This document shows positions 48,845 through 58,455 of a stretch of DNA of 64,000 bases, one piece after another. Origin of the DNA: Candidatus Tabaqchalia intestinavium (GTDB lineage Bacteria; Bacillota; Clostridia; Oscillospirales; CAJFTT01). The translations under genes were made by a program, and so were the position numbers. The stretch is from the NCBI GenBank assembly GCA_904420005.1, contig CAJFTT010000021.1:22538-86537 (forward strand), in the 5' to 3' direction. Under the pieces are notes generated by a model. The model saw only the letters and a program-made list of their open reading frames with translations, was not told the DNA's origin and made no database searches. Position 1 is the first letter of the stretch; each line of letters begins with the position of its first letter.

Positions 48845-50113
48845 GTGAAACTAAAATTTTTTCTCTCAATTCTTTTCGGCGGACTGTGGCTCGCCGTTTC
48901 GATTTATTTCGCCATCGGCTGGGCGCAGGAAATCTCGTATATATTCCCCAGTCTGTACGTCTGGTGGGTCATCGTCGGGATCGCCCTGCTCCCCGGATTT
49001 TTAATGAGCTCCATGTTCTTCTCCAATCTGCTGCATTGGAAGGTAAAGCGTTATCCGGACACCGCCGTGCCCACGACCGTCCTCATGTGCGCGCGCAATG
49101 AGGAACAGACGATCGCCCAGGCCATCCGCGCGATTTTTGCGCAGCAGTATGCCGGGCCGATCCGCCTGCTGGTCGTCGACAACGCATCCACAGACCGAAC
49201 GAAACAGGAAATCGCCGCCATGCAGGCGGCCTGTGCAAACCATGTGGAAATCGAATATATTTACTGCGGGCAGCCGGGAAAAGCGCACGCGCTCAACGCC
49301 GGCCTGGCCGCGGTGCGCACCCCGTATTTCATCACCGTGGACGCGGACACCTGTCTGGATCCGCGCGCGGTGCAAGCCATCATGAATCATATCGTCGCGC
49401 GGCAGAGCGCCTGCGTCGCCGGCAATCTGTTCGTGCAAAACGCCCGGGCTTCCCTGGCCGCCAAGATGCAAAATTACGATTACCTGCTCAGCATCGCCGC
49501 GATCAAGCGTTTCCAGGGCAGCTGTTCCTCCACGCTGGTGGCCCAGGGGGCCTTCAGCGCCTATCAGACGCAGGCGGTGCGGGACGTCGGCGGGTGGCGG
49601 GATGTGCTGGGGGAGGACATCGTCTTGACCTATCAGCTGCTTCGGCAGAAGCTCCCGTCCACGTATGAACCCGCCGCGGTCGGCTACACGACGGCCCCCG
49701 AAACGCTCAACGGCTTATATAACCAGCGCAAGCGTTGGGCGATCGGGATGCTGGAAGGCATCGCCGCCGTCGCGCCCTGGAAGCAGGGACGCGCCAGCTC
49801 GAAGTATTTTGCCTTTGTCAATCTCTCGGTCATTTATCTGGATCTTGCCTTTTTGTTCGGATTCCTTCCGGGCGTCATTCTGGCGTTGTTTGGGCATTTT
49901 TATTTCGCCGGGCTGCTCACGCTGGTCACGGTGGCCGTCTGCGCCCTGCTTTTCCTGAGCATGTACCTGTATCAGAAAAAGCTGAAAATCCCCTTTCAAA
50001 ACAGCCTGCTGGGATTCCTCTGTTTCCTTGTGTTCTTTCAGGCGATCCAGAGCGTGGCGGCGCTGCACGGCTATCTGACCCGCCTGCTGCGCAGGAAGGG
50101 GGCCTGGAAATGA
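48845..50113 (+). CDS. Membrane glycosyltransferase family 2 (PgaC/IcaA-like), GTG start
   Basis: VLMCARNEEQTIAQAIRAIFAQQY, VVDNASTDRT, VDADTCLD, QRKRW (QxxRW). Confidence 0.93.
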   Translation: MKLKFFLSILFGGLWLAVSIYFAIGWAQEISYIFPSLYVWWVIVGIALLPGFLMSSMFFSNLLHWKVKRYPDTAVPTTVLMCARNEEQTIAQAIRAIFAQQYAGPIRLLVVDNASTDRTKQEIAAMQAACANHVEIEYIYCGQPGKAHALNAGLAAVRTPYFITVDADTCLDPRAVQAIMNHIVARQSACVAGNLFVQNARASLAAKMQNYDYLLSIAAIKRFQGSCSSTLVAQGAFSAYQTQAVRDVGGWRDVLGEDIVLTYQLLRQKLPSTYEPAAVGYTTAPETLNGLYNQRKRWAIGMLEGIAAVAPWKQGRASSKYFAFVNLSVIYLDLAFLFGFLPGVILALFGHFYFAGLLTLVTVAVCALLFLSMYLYQKKLKIPFQNSLLGFLCFLVFFQAIQSVAALHGYLTRLLRRKGAWK

Positions 50114-50805
50114 AGCGAAAAAACGTCCTGTTCGGCGTATCGATCTGTCTGGCGGTGGCGCTGGTGACCTGCAGCCTGCTGGCGGGAACGCAGCGCCGCC
50201 TGCACCGCGAGGCGATCGCCGTGCAGCTCGACGACCAAAAGCCCATCGTGGCGCTGACCTTCGACGACGGTCCCAATCCCCGCTATACGCCGCAAGTGCT
50301 GGACGTCCTGTACGCGCATCAGGTGCCGGCGACCTTCTTCCTGGTGGGGGAAAACCTGCGCGAAAACGAGCTGCTGGTGCGCGAAATGCACGCCAGCGGG
50401 CACGAGATCGAAAGCCATACCTTCTCCCACCCGGATCTGACCACGCTGGACGCGGAGCAAATCCAGGAGGAAATCCGCCTGTCCCGCGACGCGCTGCGGG
50501 AAATCCTGCCCGACTACTCGTTGCGTTACCTCCGTCCCCCATATGGAAGATATACGCAGCAAGTCGAATGCGCGAGCGATCTTCCGCTCCTGCTCTGGAC
50601 CATCGACAGCGGCGACTGGTTGCACCCCGATGCGCAAGCGATCTATACCACCGTCGTGACCCACGTCCAGGACGGGGACATCCTCGTCTTCCACGATGAC
50701 AACGACCAAACGGCGCAGGCGCTGGAGCGGATCATTCCGGAGCTCAAAGCCAGAGGGTTCCAGTTCGCCACCGTATCCCAGCTGCTCGCCGCGCGGGCGG
50801 CATGA
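50110..50805 (+). CDS. NodB-type polysaccharide deacetylase
   Basis: ALTFDDGPNPRYTPQVLDVL, GHEIESHTFSHPDL, RPPYGRY; N-terminal TM anchor; ATGA overlap with GT2. Confidence 0.95.
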   Translation: MKRKNVLFGVSICLAVALVTCSLLAGTQRRLHREAIAVQLDDQKPIVALTFDDGPNPRYTPQVLDVLYAHQVPATFFLVGENLRENELLVREMHASGHEIESHTFSHPDLTTLDAEQIQEEIRLSRDALREILPDYSLRYLRPPYGRYTQQVECASDLPLLLWTIDSGDWLHPDAQAIYTTVVTHVQDGDILVFHDDNDQTAQALERIIPELKARGFQFATVSQLLAARAA

Positions 50806-50989
50806 TCCCGTCGAGCGAGGCGAACCCCGTTCTTCCCGCAGGCAAACGCCCGAACCGCCATCGGCTGGCGGCGCGGGCGTTCGCCCTTTCCCGCGGCGGC
50901 CGGCAGCGGCATTTCCAATCGCCGCCGGATATGTTATAATACAAGAAAAGAATTTCCCAACGGCAGGGAAACAAAGGCGGGGAAGGCAA

Positions 50990-53488
50990 ATGAAACAAGC
51001 TGCAAACACGCCGGGCGAGATCCGGATCCGGGGCGCCCGGGTACATAATCTGAAAAACGTGGACGTCAACGTCCCGCTCAACCGGATCGTCGGCGTCGCC
51101 GGCGTGTCCGGCTCGGGGAAATCCTCCCTCGCGCTGGGCGTGCTGTACGCCGAAGGATCCCGGCGCTATCTCGAGGCGCTGTCGACCTACACCCGCCGAC
51201 GCATGACGCAGGCCGCGAAGGCCGACGTCGACGAGGTGCTGTATGTTCCGGCGGCGCTGGCGCTGCATCAGCGGCCCGGCGTGCCCGGCATCCGCAGCAC
51301 CTTCGGCACCGGGACCGAGCTGCTCAACAGCCTGCGGCTGCTGTTCTCCCGGCTGGCCAGCCACCGCTGCCCCAACGGGCATTACCTGCCGCCGACGCTG
51401 GCCGTCGCGGCGGAGCAGGCGCTCGTCTGCCCGCAGTGCGGCGCGACGTTCTTCGCCCCGGGCGCGGAGGAGCTGGCCTTCAACAGCCAGGGCGCCTGCC
51501 GGACCTGCGGCGGAACGGGCGTCGTCCGCACGGTCGACCGGGCCACCCTCGTGCCGGACGAATCGCGCACCATCGACGAGGGCGCGGTCGCGCCGTGGAA
51601 CACGCTGATGTGGTCGCTGATGACCGACGTCTGCCGGGAGATGGGCGTGCGCACGGACGTGCCGTTTCGCGAGCTGACCGAGCGGGAGAAGGACATCGTC
51701 TATAACGGCCCCGCGGTCAAAAAGCATATCTTCTACCACGCCAAAGGCTCCAACCAGGCCGGCGAGCTGGATTTCACCTATTTCAACGCCGTCTACACGG
51801 TGGAAAACGCGCTGGCCAAGGTCAAGGACGAAAAAGGCATGAAGCGGGTGGAAAAATTCCTCAAGGAGGAAAGCTGCCCCGACTGCGGCGGCACGCGCCT
51901 GTCAGACGCGGCGCGCGCGCCCAAGCTGCGGGGCATCGGCCTGGACGAAGCCTGCCGGATGACGCTGCGCGAGCTTGTCCGCTGGGTGGAGGGCGTCCCC
52001 GCCTCGCTGCCGGAAGCGATGCGCCCCATGGCGCGCAGCATCTGCGAGTCGTTCCAAACCGTGGCCAGGCGGCTGATGGACCTGGGGCTTTCCTATCTCA
52101 CGCTCGACCGCGCCGCGGCGACGCTCTCCACCGGGGAGCGGCAGCGGATGCAGCTGGCCCGCGCGGTGCGCAACCGCACCACCGGCGTGCTGTATGTGCT
52201 CGACGAGCCGTCCATCGGGCTGCACCCGTCCAATATCGTCGGCCTGACCGCCGTCATGCGCGACCTGGTGGCGGATGGCAATTCGGTGCTGCTGGTCGAT
52301 CACGACACGCAGATCCTCTCGGAGGCGGACTGGATCATCGAGATGGGCCCGCAGGCCGGCGCGGAAGGCGGGCGCGTGATCGCCGAGGGGACGATCGGGG
52401 AAATCCAGGGCAACCCCGCGTCGCAGATCGGGCCGTTCCTCTCCGGGAAAGCGCCGGCCGAGGTCCGGCAGCGCGCGGCGGACGAGGAGATGTTCTCCCA
52501 AGGCAGGCTCCGCCTGATCACCGGCGCCATCCATACCGTCCATCCCCTCACGGTGGACATCCCCAAGGGACGGCTGACCGTGGTGACGGGCGTGTCCGGC
52601 TCCGGCAAGACGACGCTGGTGCTCGAAAGCCTCGTGCCGGCGCTGGAGGCCGCCATCGCGGGGAGCCGGCTGCCGGCGCATGTGGTCTCCGTCGAGGCCG
52701 CCGGCATCGAGCGGGTCCGGCTCATCGACGCCACGCCCATCGGGCTCAACGTGCGCTCCACCGTCGCGACCTATGCCAACGTGCACGATGAGCTGCGCAA
52801 AATTTACGCCAAAACGCCGGACGCCAAACGCCTGGGATATAAAGCCGGCGACTTTTCCTACAACACGGGCCGGCTGCGCTGCCCCACCTGCGACGGCACC
52901 GGCGTCATCAGCCTGGACGTGCAGTTCCTGCCCGACGTAGACATTCCCTGCCCCGATTGCCGCGGCTCGCGCTACGCCAAAGAAGCCGACCGCGTGCGCT
53001 ATCAAAACGCGGCGGGGACGGCCTTTTCCCTGCCCGCGCTGATGGCGATGGACATTCACGCGGCGCTCGCAGCCTGCGAGGACCTCGGCGTCGTGCGGCA
53101 GCGCCTGCAGGTGCTGCAAAGCCTGGGGCTGGGGTATCTGACCCTGGGAGAGGCGACGCCCAGCCTGTCCGGCGGCGAAGCGCAGCGGCTCAAGCTCGCC
53201 AGCGAGATGGGCCGGGGGCAGTCGGACGCCGTTTTCGTGTTCGACGAGCCGACCATCGGCCTGCATCCGCTGGACGTGCGCACGCTGCTGGGCGTGTTTG
53301 AGACCCTCCTCGGCGCCGGCGCCACCGTCATCGTCATTGAGCACGATCTGGACGTCATCCGCAACGCCGACTATATCCTCGACATGGGGCCGGGCGGCGG
53401 CCAGGAGGGCGGGCGGATCGTGGCGGCCGGCACGCCCCGCGACATCGCGCAGAACCCCGACAGCATCACAGGGCGTTTCCTGCGGTAA
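50990..53488 (+). CDS. UvrA-family ATPase, short class II (UvrA2-like) paralogue
   Basis: IRGARVHNLKNVDVNVPLNRIVGVAGVSGSGKSSLA; two zinc-binding regions; two LSGGEAQRLKLA/LSTGERQRMQLA signatures; sequence runs from EALSTYTRRR to CPQCG without an evident UvrB-binding insert. Confidence 0.92.
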   Translation: MKQAANTPGEIRIRGARVHNLKNVDVNVPLNRIVGVAGVSGSGKSSLALGVLYAEGSRRYLEALSTYTRRRMTQAAKADVDEVLYVPAALALHQRPGVPGIRSTFGTGTELLNSLRLLFSRLASHRCPNGHYLPPTLAVAAEQALVCPQCGATFFAPGAEELAFNSQGACRTCGGTGVVRTVDRATLVPDESRTIDEGAVAPWNTLMWSLMTDVCREMGVRTDVPFRELTEREKDIVYNGPAVKKHIFYHAKGSNQAGELDFTYFNAVYTVENALAKVKDEKGMKRVEKFLKEESCPDCGGTRLSDAARAPKLRGIGLDEACRMTLRELVRWVEGVPASLPEAMRPMARSICESFQTVARRLMDLGLSYLTLDRAAATLSTGERQRMQLARAVRNRTTGVLYVLDEPSIGLHPSNIVGLTAVMRDLVADGNSVLLVDHDTQILSEADWIIEMGPQAGAEGGRVIAEGTIGEIQGNPASQIGPFLSGKAPAEVRQRAADEEMFSQGRLRLITGAIHTVHPLTVDIPKGRLTVVTGVSGSGKTTLVLESLVPALEAAIAGSRLPAHVVSVEAAGIERVRLIDATPIGLNVRSTVATYANVHDELRKIYAKTPDAKRLGYKAGDFSYNTGRLRCPTCDGTGVISLDVQFLPDVDIPCPDCRGSRYAKEADRVRYQNAAGTAFSLPALMAMDIHAALAACEDLGVVRQRLQVLQSLGLGYLTLGEATPSLSGGEAQRLKLASEMGRGQSDAVFVFDEPTIGLHPLDVRTLLGVFETLLGAGATVIVIEHDLDVIRNADYILDMGPGGGQEGGRIVAAGTPRDIAQNPDSITGRFLR

Positions 53489-53743
53489 TCCCCCGCCGGG
53501 AAGCGCCAAGCCGCCGGGCCGGGCAGTCTCCGCCGCCGGGAAACGCCTGGCGGAACGCACCCGCCGGGAAATGCCCCGCCGGGAAAGGTCCGCCGGAACA
53601 CAACCGCCAAGAAGCACCTGCAAAGAGGCGGCCGCAGGCAGACGCGGCAGCCGGCAAAAGCGAGGGAAGCCGTACAGCCGCCGGGCCCCTATGGCGGGGC
53701 CGCGCGTCGCCTGCCGTGCGCGCCGTCTCGGGCGAGGCCGGGT

Positions 53744-55126
53744 TCAGAAGGTGACGACCGCTTCGCAGCAGCGATAATCCGTATCGATGTTGTGCGCGAT
53801 GAAACGCGCCTTGAAATTCCGCTCGTTGCAAAGGCTCTGGGTGTCTCCGCCCGAAACGTCCAGGCTCTCCGGCACCACAAATTTGATGCACTTGACCTGC
53901 ACGTCGCGGCAGGCGGGCGCGCTGTGCGCCGGGATGGTCATGGTCTTCATTCCGCGCTGATATTCCATGCCGTTTTCGTCGACCTCCGTCAAAATGGCGG
54001 CCAGCGCCACCCGTTTGCCGGGGCAGACGTTCTTGATCGTCACATCCATCTGGATGATCCGTCCCGTGGACTCCAGCGCAACGTCGCCCATATCCACCAC
54101 AACGGCGTCGGAGCAGCCCGTCACCGTGAGATCGACCGGCGTGGGGCACGGCTCCGGATTGACGACCACGTCGCACTCGACGATGACCGTCGGCTGCGGG
54201 AACACGACGATGTTCCCCTCCGTGTCGGAATAGTCGATGGACTCGTTGATCGGCTTGGTGCCCGGATCTTCGCCGACGTGCCGCACATAGAACTCCAGCA
54301 GCGCGCTCTCGCTGGCTGTCGTGCCCAGCTGCTGGATATTCCACCGGATCGAGCGGTCGTCGAGCATCGTCGCGGTGCCCTTGCTGGGCTGCAGCATGCT
54401 CGTGATGGTGAAATTCGACGTCACCTTTTCGTCGATGACGATATTGGTGGCGCCGGGTTTGGAGATATTGGCGGCCAATTCCGCAAACAGCTCTTCCAGG
54501 TCGGCCGCATCCGGCGTGATCGCCACGTGCGAGACGTCGGGCTCGGACGCCCAGTCGTTGAGCGCATCTACATCGATTCCATCCGAGCCGATCAGCCCGA
54601 TGCAATAGATGATCGCGCCGTCGGCCTTGGCCTGCGCCGCGACAGGCGCGGGCGGCGGCCCCGCGGTCGTCTTGCCGTCGGTGAACATAACGATCACTCT
54701 GGCGTTGCTCGAGGAAGGATCGAACAGGTCGATGGCCTTGCTGAAGCCGTCGGCATGGTTGGTGCTTCCAGCCGCCGCCAACGCATCCACGGCGTTTTTG
54801 AGCGCATCCACCGAGGTGATCAGCTGCGTGTTTTGCATGGCGGTGCTCGCGAAGCTGACGATGCCGATCCGGCTGCCGGAGCCGATCTGGCCGTCGGCCG
54901 TGCCGCCGGTGGCCTCTGCAATGATGTCGATGAACGTCTTGGCGCCGATCTTGAGATTGGCCAGCGGGGCGCCGGCCATGCTGCCCGAACGGTCAAGAAC
55001 CAGCACGATATCCGTGGGGTTGGTGATGATGTCCGGCGCAGCCGTCAGGGCGAGCGTGACAAGCAGCGACCCGTCGCAGGCGATCCGATCCGCATTGATG
55101 ACCTTATTGGAATTTGTAATTCCCAT
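53744..55126 (-). CDS. VWA domain protein with Cys-rich C-terminal domain
   Basis: DIVLVLDRSGSMAGAPLANLK (MIDAS DxSGS), VIVMFTDGKTT; no signal peptide seen. Confidence 0.88.
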   Translation of the reverse strand: MGITNSNKVINADRIACDGSLLVTLALTAAPDIITNPTDIVLVLDRSGSMAGAPLANLKIGAKTFIDIIAEATGGTADGQIGSGSRIGIVSFASTAMQNTQLITSVDALKNAVDALAAAGSTNHADGFSKAIDLFDPSSSNARVIVMFTDGKTTAGPPPAPVAAQAKADGAIIYCIGLIGSDGIDVDALNDWASEPDVSHVAITPDAADLEELFAELAANISKPGATNIVIDEKVTSNFTITSMLQPSKGTATMLDDRSIRWNIQQLGTTASESALLEFYVRHVGEDPGTKPINESIDYSDTEGNIVVFPQPTVIVECDVVVNPEPCPTPVDLTVTGCSDAVVVDMGDVALESTGRIIQMDVTIKNVCPGKRVALAAILTEVDENGMEYQRGMKTMTIPAHSAPACRDVQVKCIKFVVPESLDVSGGDTQSLCNERNFKARFIAHNIDTDYRCCEAVVTF

Positions 55127-55302
55127 GATTTTTTCCTCCTTTTTTCTTGGGGTTGTCCCCCATGTCATGCTATGCGTCTGCGGCGCTTTTTGCCACCTTG
55201 TTGACGATTTTCCCACAGCGGCGCGGCGGCCCCGGCCGGGCGGCCGGCGTTCTGCCGCGGGCACAATAGAACCACGCGACTATTGCGTGGTTTTCTTGAT
55301 AC

Positions 55303-55340
55303 AAAAAATCCCCGCCGGCCCCGGCAGGGATTTTTCTTTT
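55303..55340 (-). terminator. Terminator-like hairpin between mrp and VWA gene
   Basis: AAAAATCCCTGCCGGGGCCGGCGGGGATTTTTT. Confidence 0.7.
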
Positions 55341-55350
55341 ATTCTTATGC

Positions 55351-55499
55351 ATTTTCCGCGCCCGCGCGAGTCCAAGCAACCCCCGCTGGCATACAAGAAA
55401 CAAGATGGAGCCTTTTCCGCGCCCGCGCGAATCCAAGCATCGCGCAGCCCGCAAGCCCCTGAACCACAAGGCCTTTTCCGTGCCCGCGCGAGTCCAGGA
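55351..55499 (+). repeat. CRISPR-like three-copy array, 28-bp repeat with 32-33-bp spacers
   Basis: ATTTTCCGCGCCCGCGCGAGTCCAAGCA 55351-55378; CTTTTCCGCGCCCGCGCGAATCCAAGCA 55412-55439; CTTTTCCGTGCCCGCGCGAGTCCAGGAA 55472-55499; spacers unrelated. Confidence 0.75.
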
Positions 55500-55596
55500 A
55501 TCCGTCGGCGAGCGCGGGCTTCCTCGTCCTGGATTCCTCCGCCGTCCCGCGCCCCTGGAAAAGCGCGCGAGGCCGGCCTGCGCCGCCGCGCGGGCG

Positions 55597-56433
55597 TCAC
55601 GCCTCGTCGAGCGCTTCCAGCCGGTCGGCCACCGGCGCGAGCCATCCTCCCCGCACCGTTTCCACCGCGCCGGCGTCGCAGGCCGCGGCGATGGCGGGAT
55701 CGATGGGGATCTTGGCCGTGCAGGCAACGCCGTATTTGGCCGCGATGCCGTCCATATGCCCCGCGCCGAAGATGTCATGCCGCTTGTGGCAGTCGGGGCA
55801 CTCGAAATATGCCATATTCTCCACCATGCCCAGCACCGGGATCTGCATCTTTTCCGCCATTTTGACGGCTTTTTCCACGATCATGGACACCAGCTCCTGC
55901 GGGCTCGCGACCACGACGATCCCCTTGATGGGCAGCGACTGGAACACCGTCAGCGGCACGTCGCCCGTTCCCGGCGGCATGTCGACGAACATGAAATCCA
56001 CGTCGTTCCAGATCACGTCCGTCCAGAACTGCTTGACCGTGCCGGCGATGATGGGGCCGCGCCAGACGACGGGATCCGTCTCGTCCGGCAGCAGGAGGTT
56101 GAGCGACATGACCTGCACCCCGCCGCGCGACTGCGCCGGGAACAGGCCCAGGTCGTTGCCCTGCGCCATTTCATGGATCCCGAACAGCTTCGGGATGGAG
56201 GGGCCGGTGATGTCGGCGTCGAGCACGGCGGTACTATGCCCCCGGCGCTGCATCTCCACCGCCAGCAGAGACGTCACCAGCGACTTGCCCACGCCGCCCT
56301 TTCCGCTGACCACCGCGATCACGTTGCGCACGCTGGACATCTCGTGCGGCTGCTCGACCATGCTCTGTTTCTCCCTGCGCTCGGCGCAGCTCTCGCCGCA
56401 GCTGGCGCAATTGTGGGAACATCCTTCGCTCAT
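55597..56433 (-). CDS. mrp: Mrp/NBP35 family Fe-S cluster carrier ATPase
   Basis: VVSGKGGVGKSLVTSLLAVEMQRRG, DADITGPSIPKLFG, ECPDCHKRHDIFG. Confidence 0.93.
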   Translation of the reverse strand: MSEGCSHNCASCGESCAERREKQSMVEQPHEMSSVRNVIAVVSGKGGVGKSLVTSLLAVEMQRRGHSTAVLDADITGPSIPKLFGIHEMAQGNDLGLFPAQSRGGVQVMSLNLLLPDETDPVVWRGPIIAGTVKQFWTDVIWNDVDFMFVDMPPGTGDVPLTVFQSLPIKGIVVVASPQELVSMIVEKAVKMAEKMQIPVLGMVENMAYFECPDCHKRHDIFGAGHMDGIAAKYGVACTAKIPIDPAIAAACDAGAVETVRGGWLAPVADRLEALDEA

Positions 56434-56559
56434 TGTTCGTTTCTCCTTCCGTTTGGAATGCTGATTTTTCTGTAACGCTGCGGGACGCCCGTCCCGCGAA
56501 GGTCGCCCGTCTGCTCCGGCGCGCCGGGAACGGCAAAGCCGCAGGGCGCCGGCGGCCTT

Positions 56560-57294
56560 TTAGAGCACTATGCCGCCGTTCGGGCTGAGGATCTGCCCCG
56601 TGATGAAGGAAGCGTCGGACGAGGCGAGGAACAGCGCCGCGCCCGCGACTTCTTCCGCCGTGCCGATCCGCCCGAGCGGCGTCTGCGCCCGCAGCGCGTC
56701 CAAATCTTCCTCCCGCAGTCCGGCGTTCATCTCGGTATCGATCACGCCGGGGCACAGGCAGTTGACGCGCACGCCCGCGGGACCGACCTCCTGTGCGAGC
56801 GCTTTGGTCAGGCCGATGACCGCCGCTTTGGCCGCGGAATAGGCCACCTCCATCGACGCGCCGCACAGTCCCCAGATGGAGCTGACATTGACGATGGCGC
56901 CGCGATGCCGGGGCAGCATATGCCGCAGCGCCGCGCGCGAGCACAAAAACACGCCGCGCACATCCACGGCGAACACGCGGTCCCATTCCTCCGCCGGCAT
57001 CTCCTGCAGCAGTCCGCGCGCCGCGATGCCGGCGTTATTGACCAGCACGTCGGGCGCGCCGAATTCCGCCGCCGCGCGGGCGAACATTTCCTCCACCTGC
57101 GCTTCCTCCGCCACGTCCGCGCCGTAGCACGCCGCATCGACGCCCTGCGCCCGCAGCGCGTCGCACAGCGCCCGCGCCTGCGTCTCATGGGCATGGTAAT
57201 GCACGATCACCCGGTAGCCCGCCGCGCCGAACCGCAGCGCCATCTGCCGCCCGATCCCGCGGGACGCGCCCGTGATAAGCACCGTCTGCGCCAT
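56560..57294 (-). CDS. SDR family oxidoreductase (FabG-like)
   Basis: VLITGASRGIGRQMALRF, LVNNAGIA, SSIWGLCGASMEVAYSAAKAAVIGLTKALAQE. Confidence 0.93.
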   Translation of the reverse strand: MAQTVLITGASRGIGRQMALRFGAAGYRVIVHYHAHETQARALCDALRAQGVDAACYGADVAEEAQVEEMFARAAAEFGAPDVLVNNAGIAARGLLQEMPAEEWDRVFAVDVRGVFLCSRAALRHMLPRHRGAIVNVSSIWGLCGASMEVAYSAAKAAVIGLTKALAQEVGPAGVRVNCLCPGVIDTEMNAGLREEDLDALRAQTPLGRIGTAEEVAGAALFLASSDASFITGQILSPNGGIVL

Positions 57295-57904
57295 AATGCC
57301 TCCTTTTCCCCGCGGCCTCCCGCCGCGCAGCCGCCATCGGATGGACGCCCGCGCCTGCGCGCCCCGGTTTGCGGCGACGCCGCCGCAGCCGCCCAGCGGT
57401 AAGCACGGCCGCGAACGGCAGCTTCCCCGCCAGGGATGGGGCCCGCATCGCCCGCCACCGGCGCGCCTCGCCCAGACGCCCGCAGGAAGCGCGCCTTTCC
57501 CCCGTCCGGAGAACGCTGCAGCCCAGCAGCGTCCCAATGCCCGGGGCGCCGGCCCCACCGCCCGCATACGCCGCGCCCGCACTTCTCCCCTATGCGGCCA
57601 TCCCGCCAGCGAACGAGGCGAATCCGAAACCGGTCGCCGCGCTTCTCTCCTGCGATAATCCGTCCCTATTATACCCCATTTCCGCCGCTTGTCAAACCGG
57701 CCGGGGAAACAAGGCCGTCCCCCGCCCGGCGACGCGCCGCCCGGCAGGGGAAAGGCGCCCCGCGCAGAAAGCGCCACGGCGCGCGCAGCCCACCGCCGCC
57801 AGCCGATGCGGCTGCGCCTTTCGCCCAAAAGGCCGGGCGGGCCGGCCAAAATCGCCGCCCCCGGCAGCCGCCGCACAAAAGAGCGGCCGTGCGCGCAGGC
57901 CGCC

Positions 57905-58420
57905 GCCTCTGCCCGCGCAAAAAAGGGATCGCTACAACAATAACCCGGTTGACGCAGGGTGCTTGGGCTCGCCCACGCAAAAAGGGGGCCGCGCCCTGCG
58001 TTTCGCCGCGCCAGGCGAGGAAGTCCTGCCCCGCCCGCGCAAAAAGGGAACCCCACTGCCGAAAGGACGGAGCCCTTGATCGGCCGCCGCGCCTGCGCAG
58101 AAGCGGGGGAAACGAGGGAACACGGGCGGAATGTATCAAGAAGAGCGCCACCCCGCGCAGAAGCGGGGGAACAGCCGCGCAGAAAGCGCCACGGTTCCGC
58201 CGGCGAGCCGCGCCGCACAAAAGAAAGGCCGCCTGTTTGAACTGCCGATGGACGGCGTGCCGGCGAACCGCGCCGCGCAGAAGAAGGGCCGCCTGTTTGA
58301 ACTGCCGATGGACGGCGTGCCGGCGAGCCGCGCCGCGCAGAAGAAAGGCCGCCTGTTTGAACTGCCGATGGACGGCGTGCCGGCGAGCCGCGCCGCGCAG
58401 AAGAAGGGCCGCCCCGCAGG
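57905..58420 (+). repeat. Phased repeat array: heterogeneous ~60-bp units merging into exact 60-bp tandem repeats
   Basis: CGCGCA(A/G)AA..GGG cores near 57916, 57976, 58038, 58096, 58156, 58214, 58274, 58334, 58394; last units GCCGCGCCGCGCAGAAGAAGGGCCGCCTGTTTGAACTGCCGATGGACGGCGTGCCGGCGA nearly identical. Confidence 0.85.
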
Positions 58421-58455
58421 ACGGCCCCTCCCGGATTCGGCTTCCTACCGCGCGC

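Noticed and set aside
53494-53600. CGCCGGGAAA motifs after uvrA2
   Set aside because: Irregular spacing (15-38 bp), low-complexity GC-rich; no clear unit
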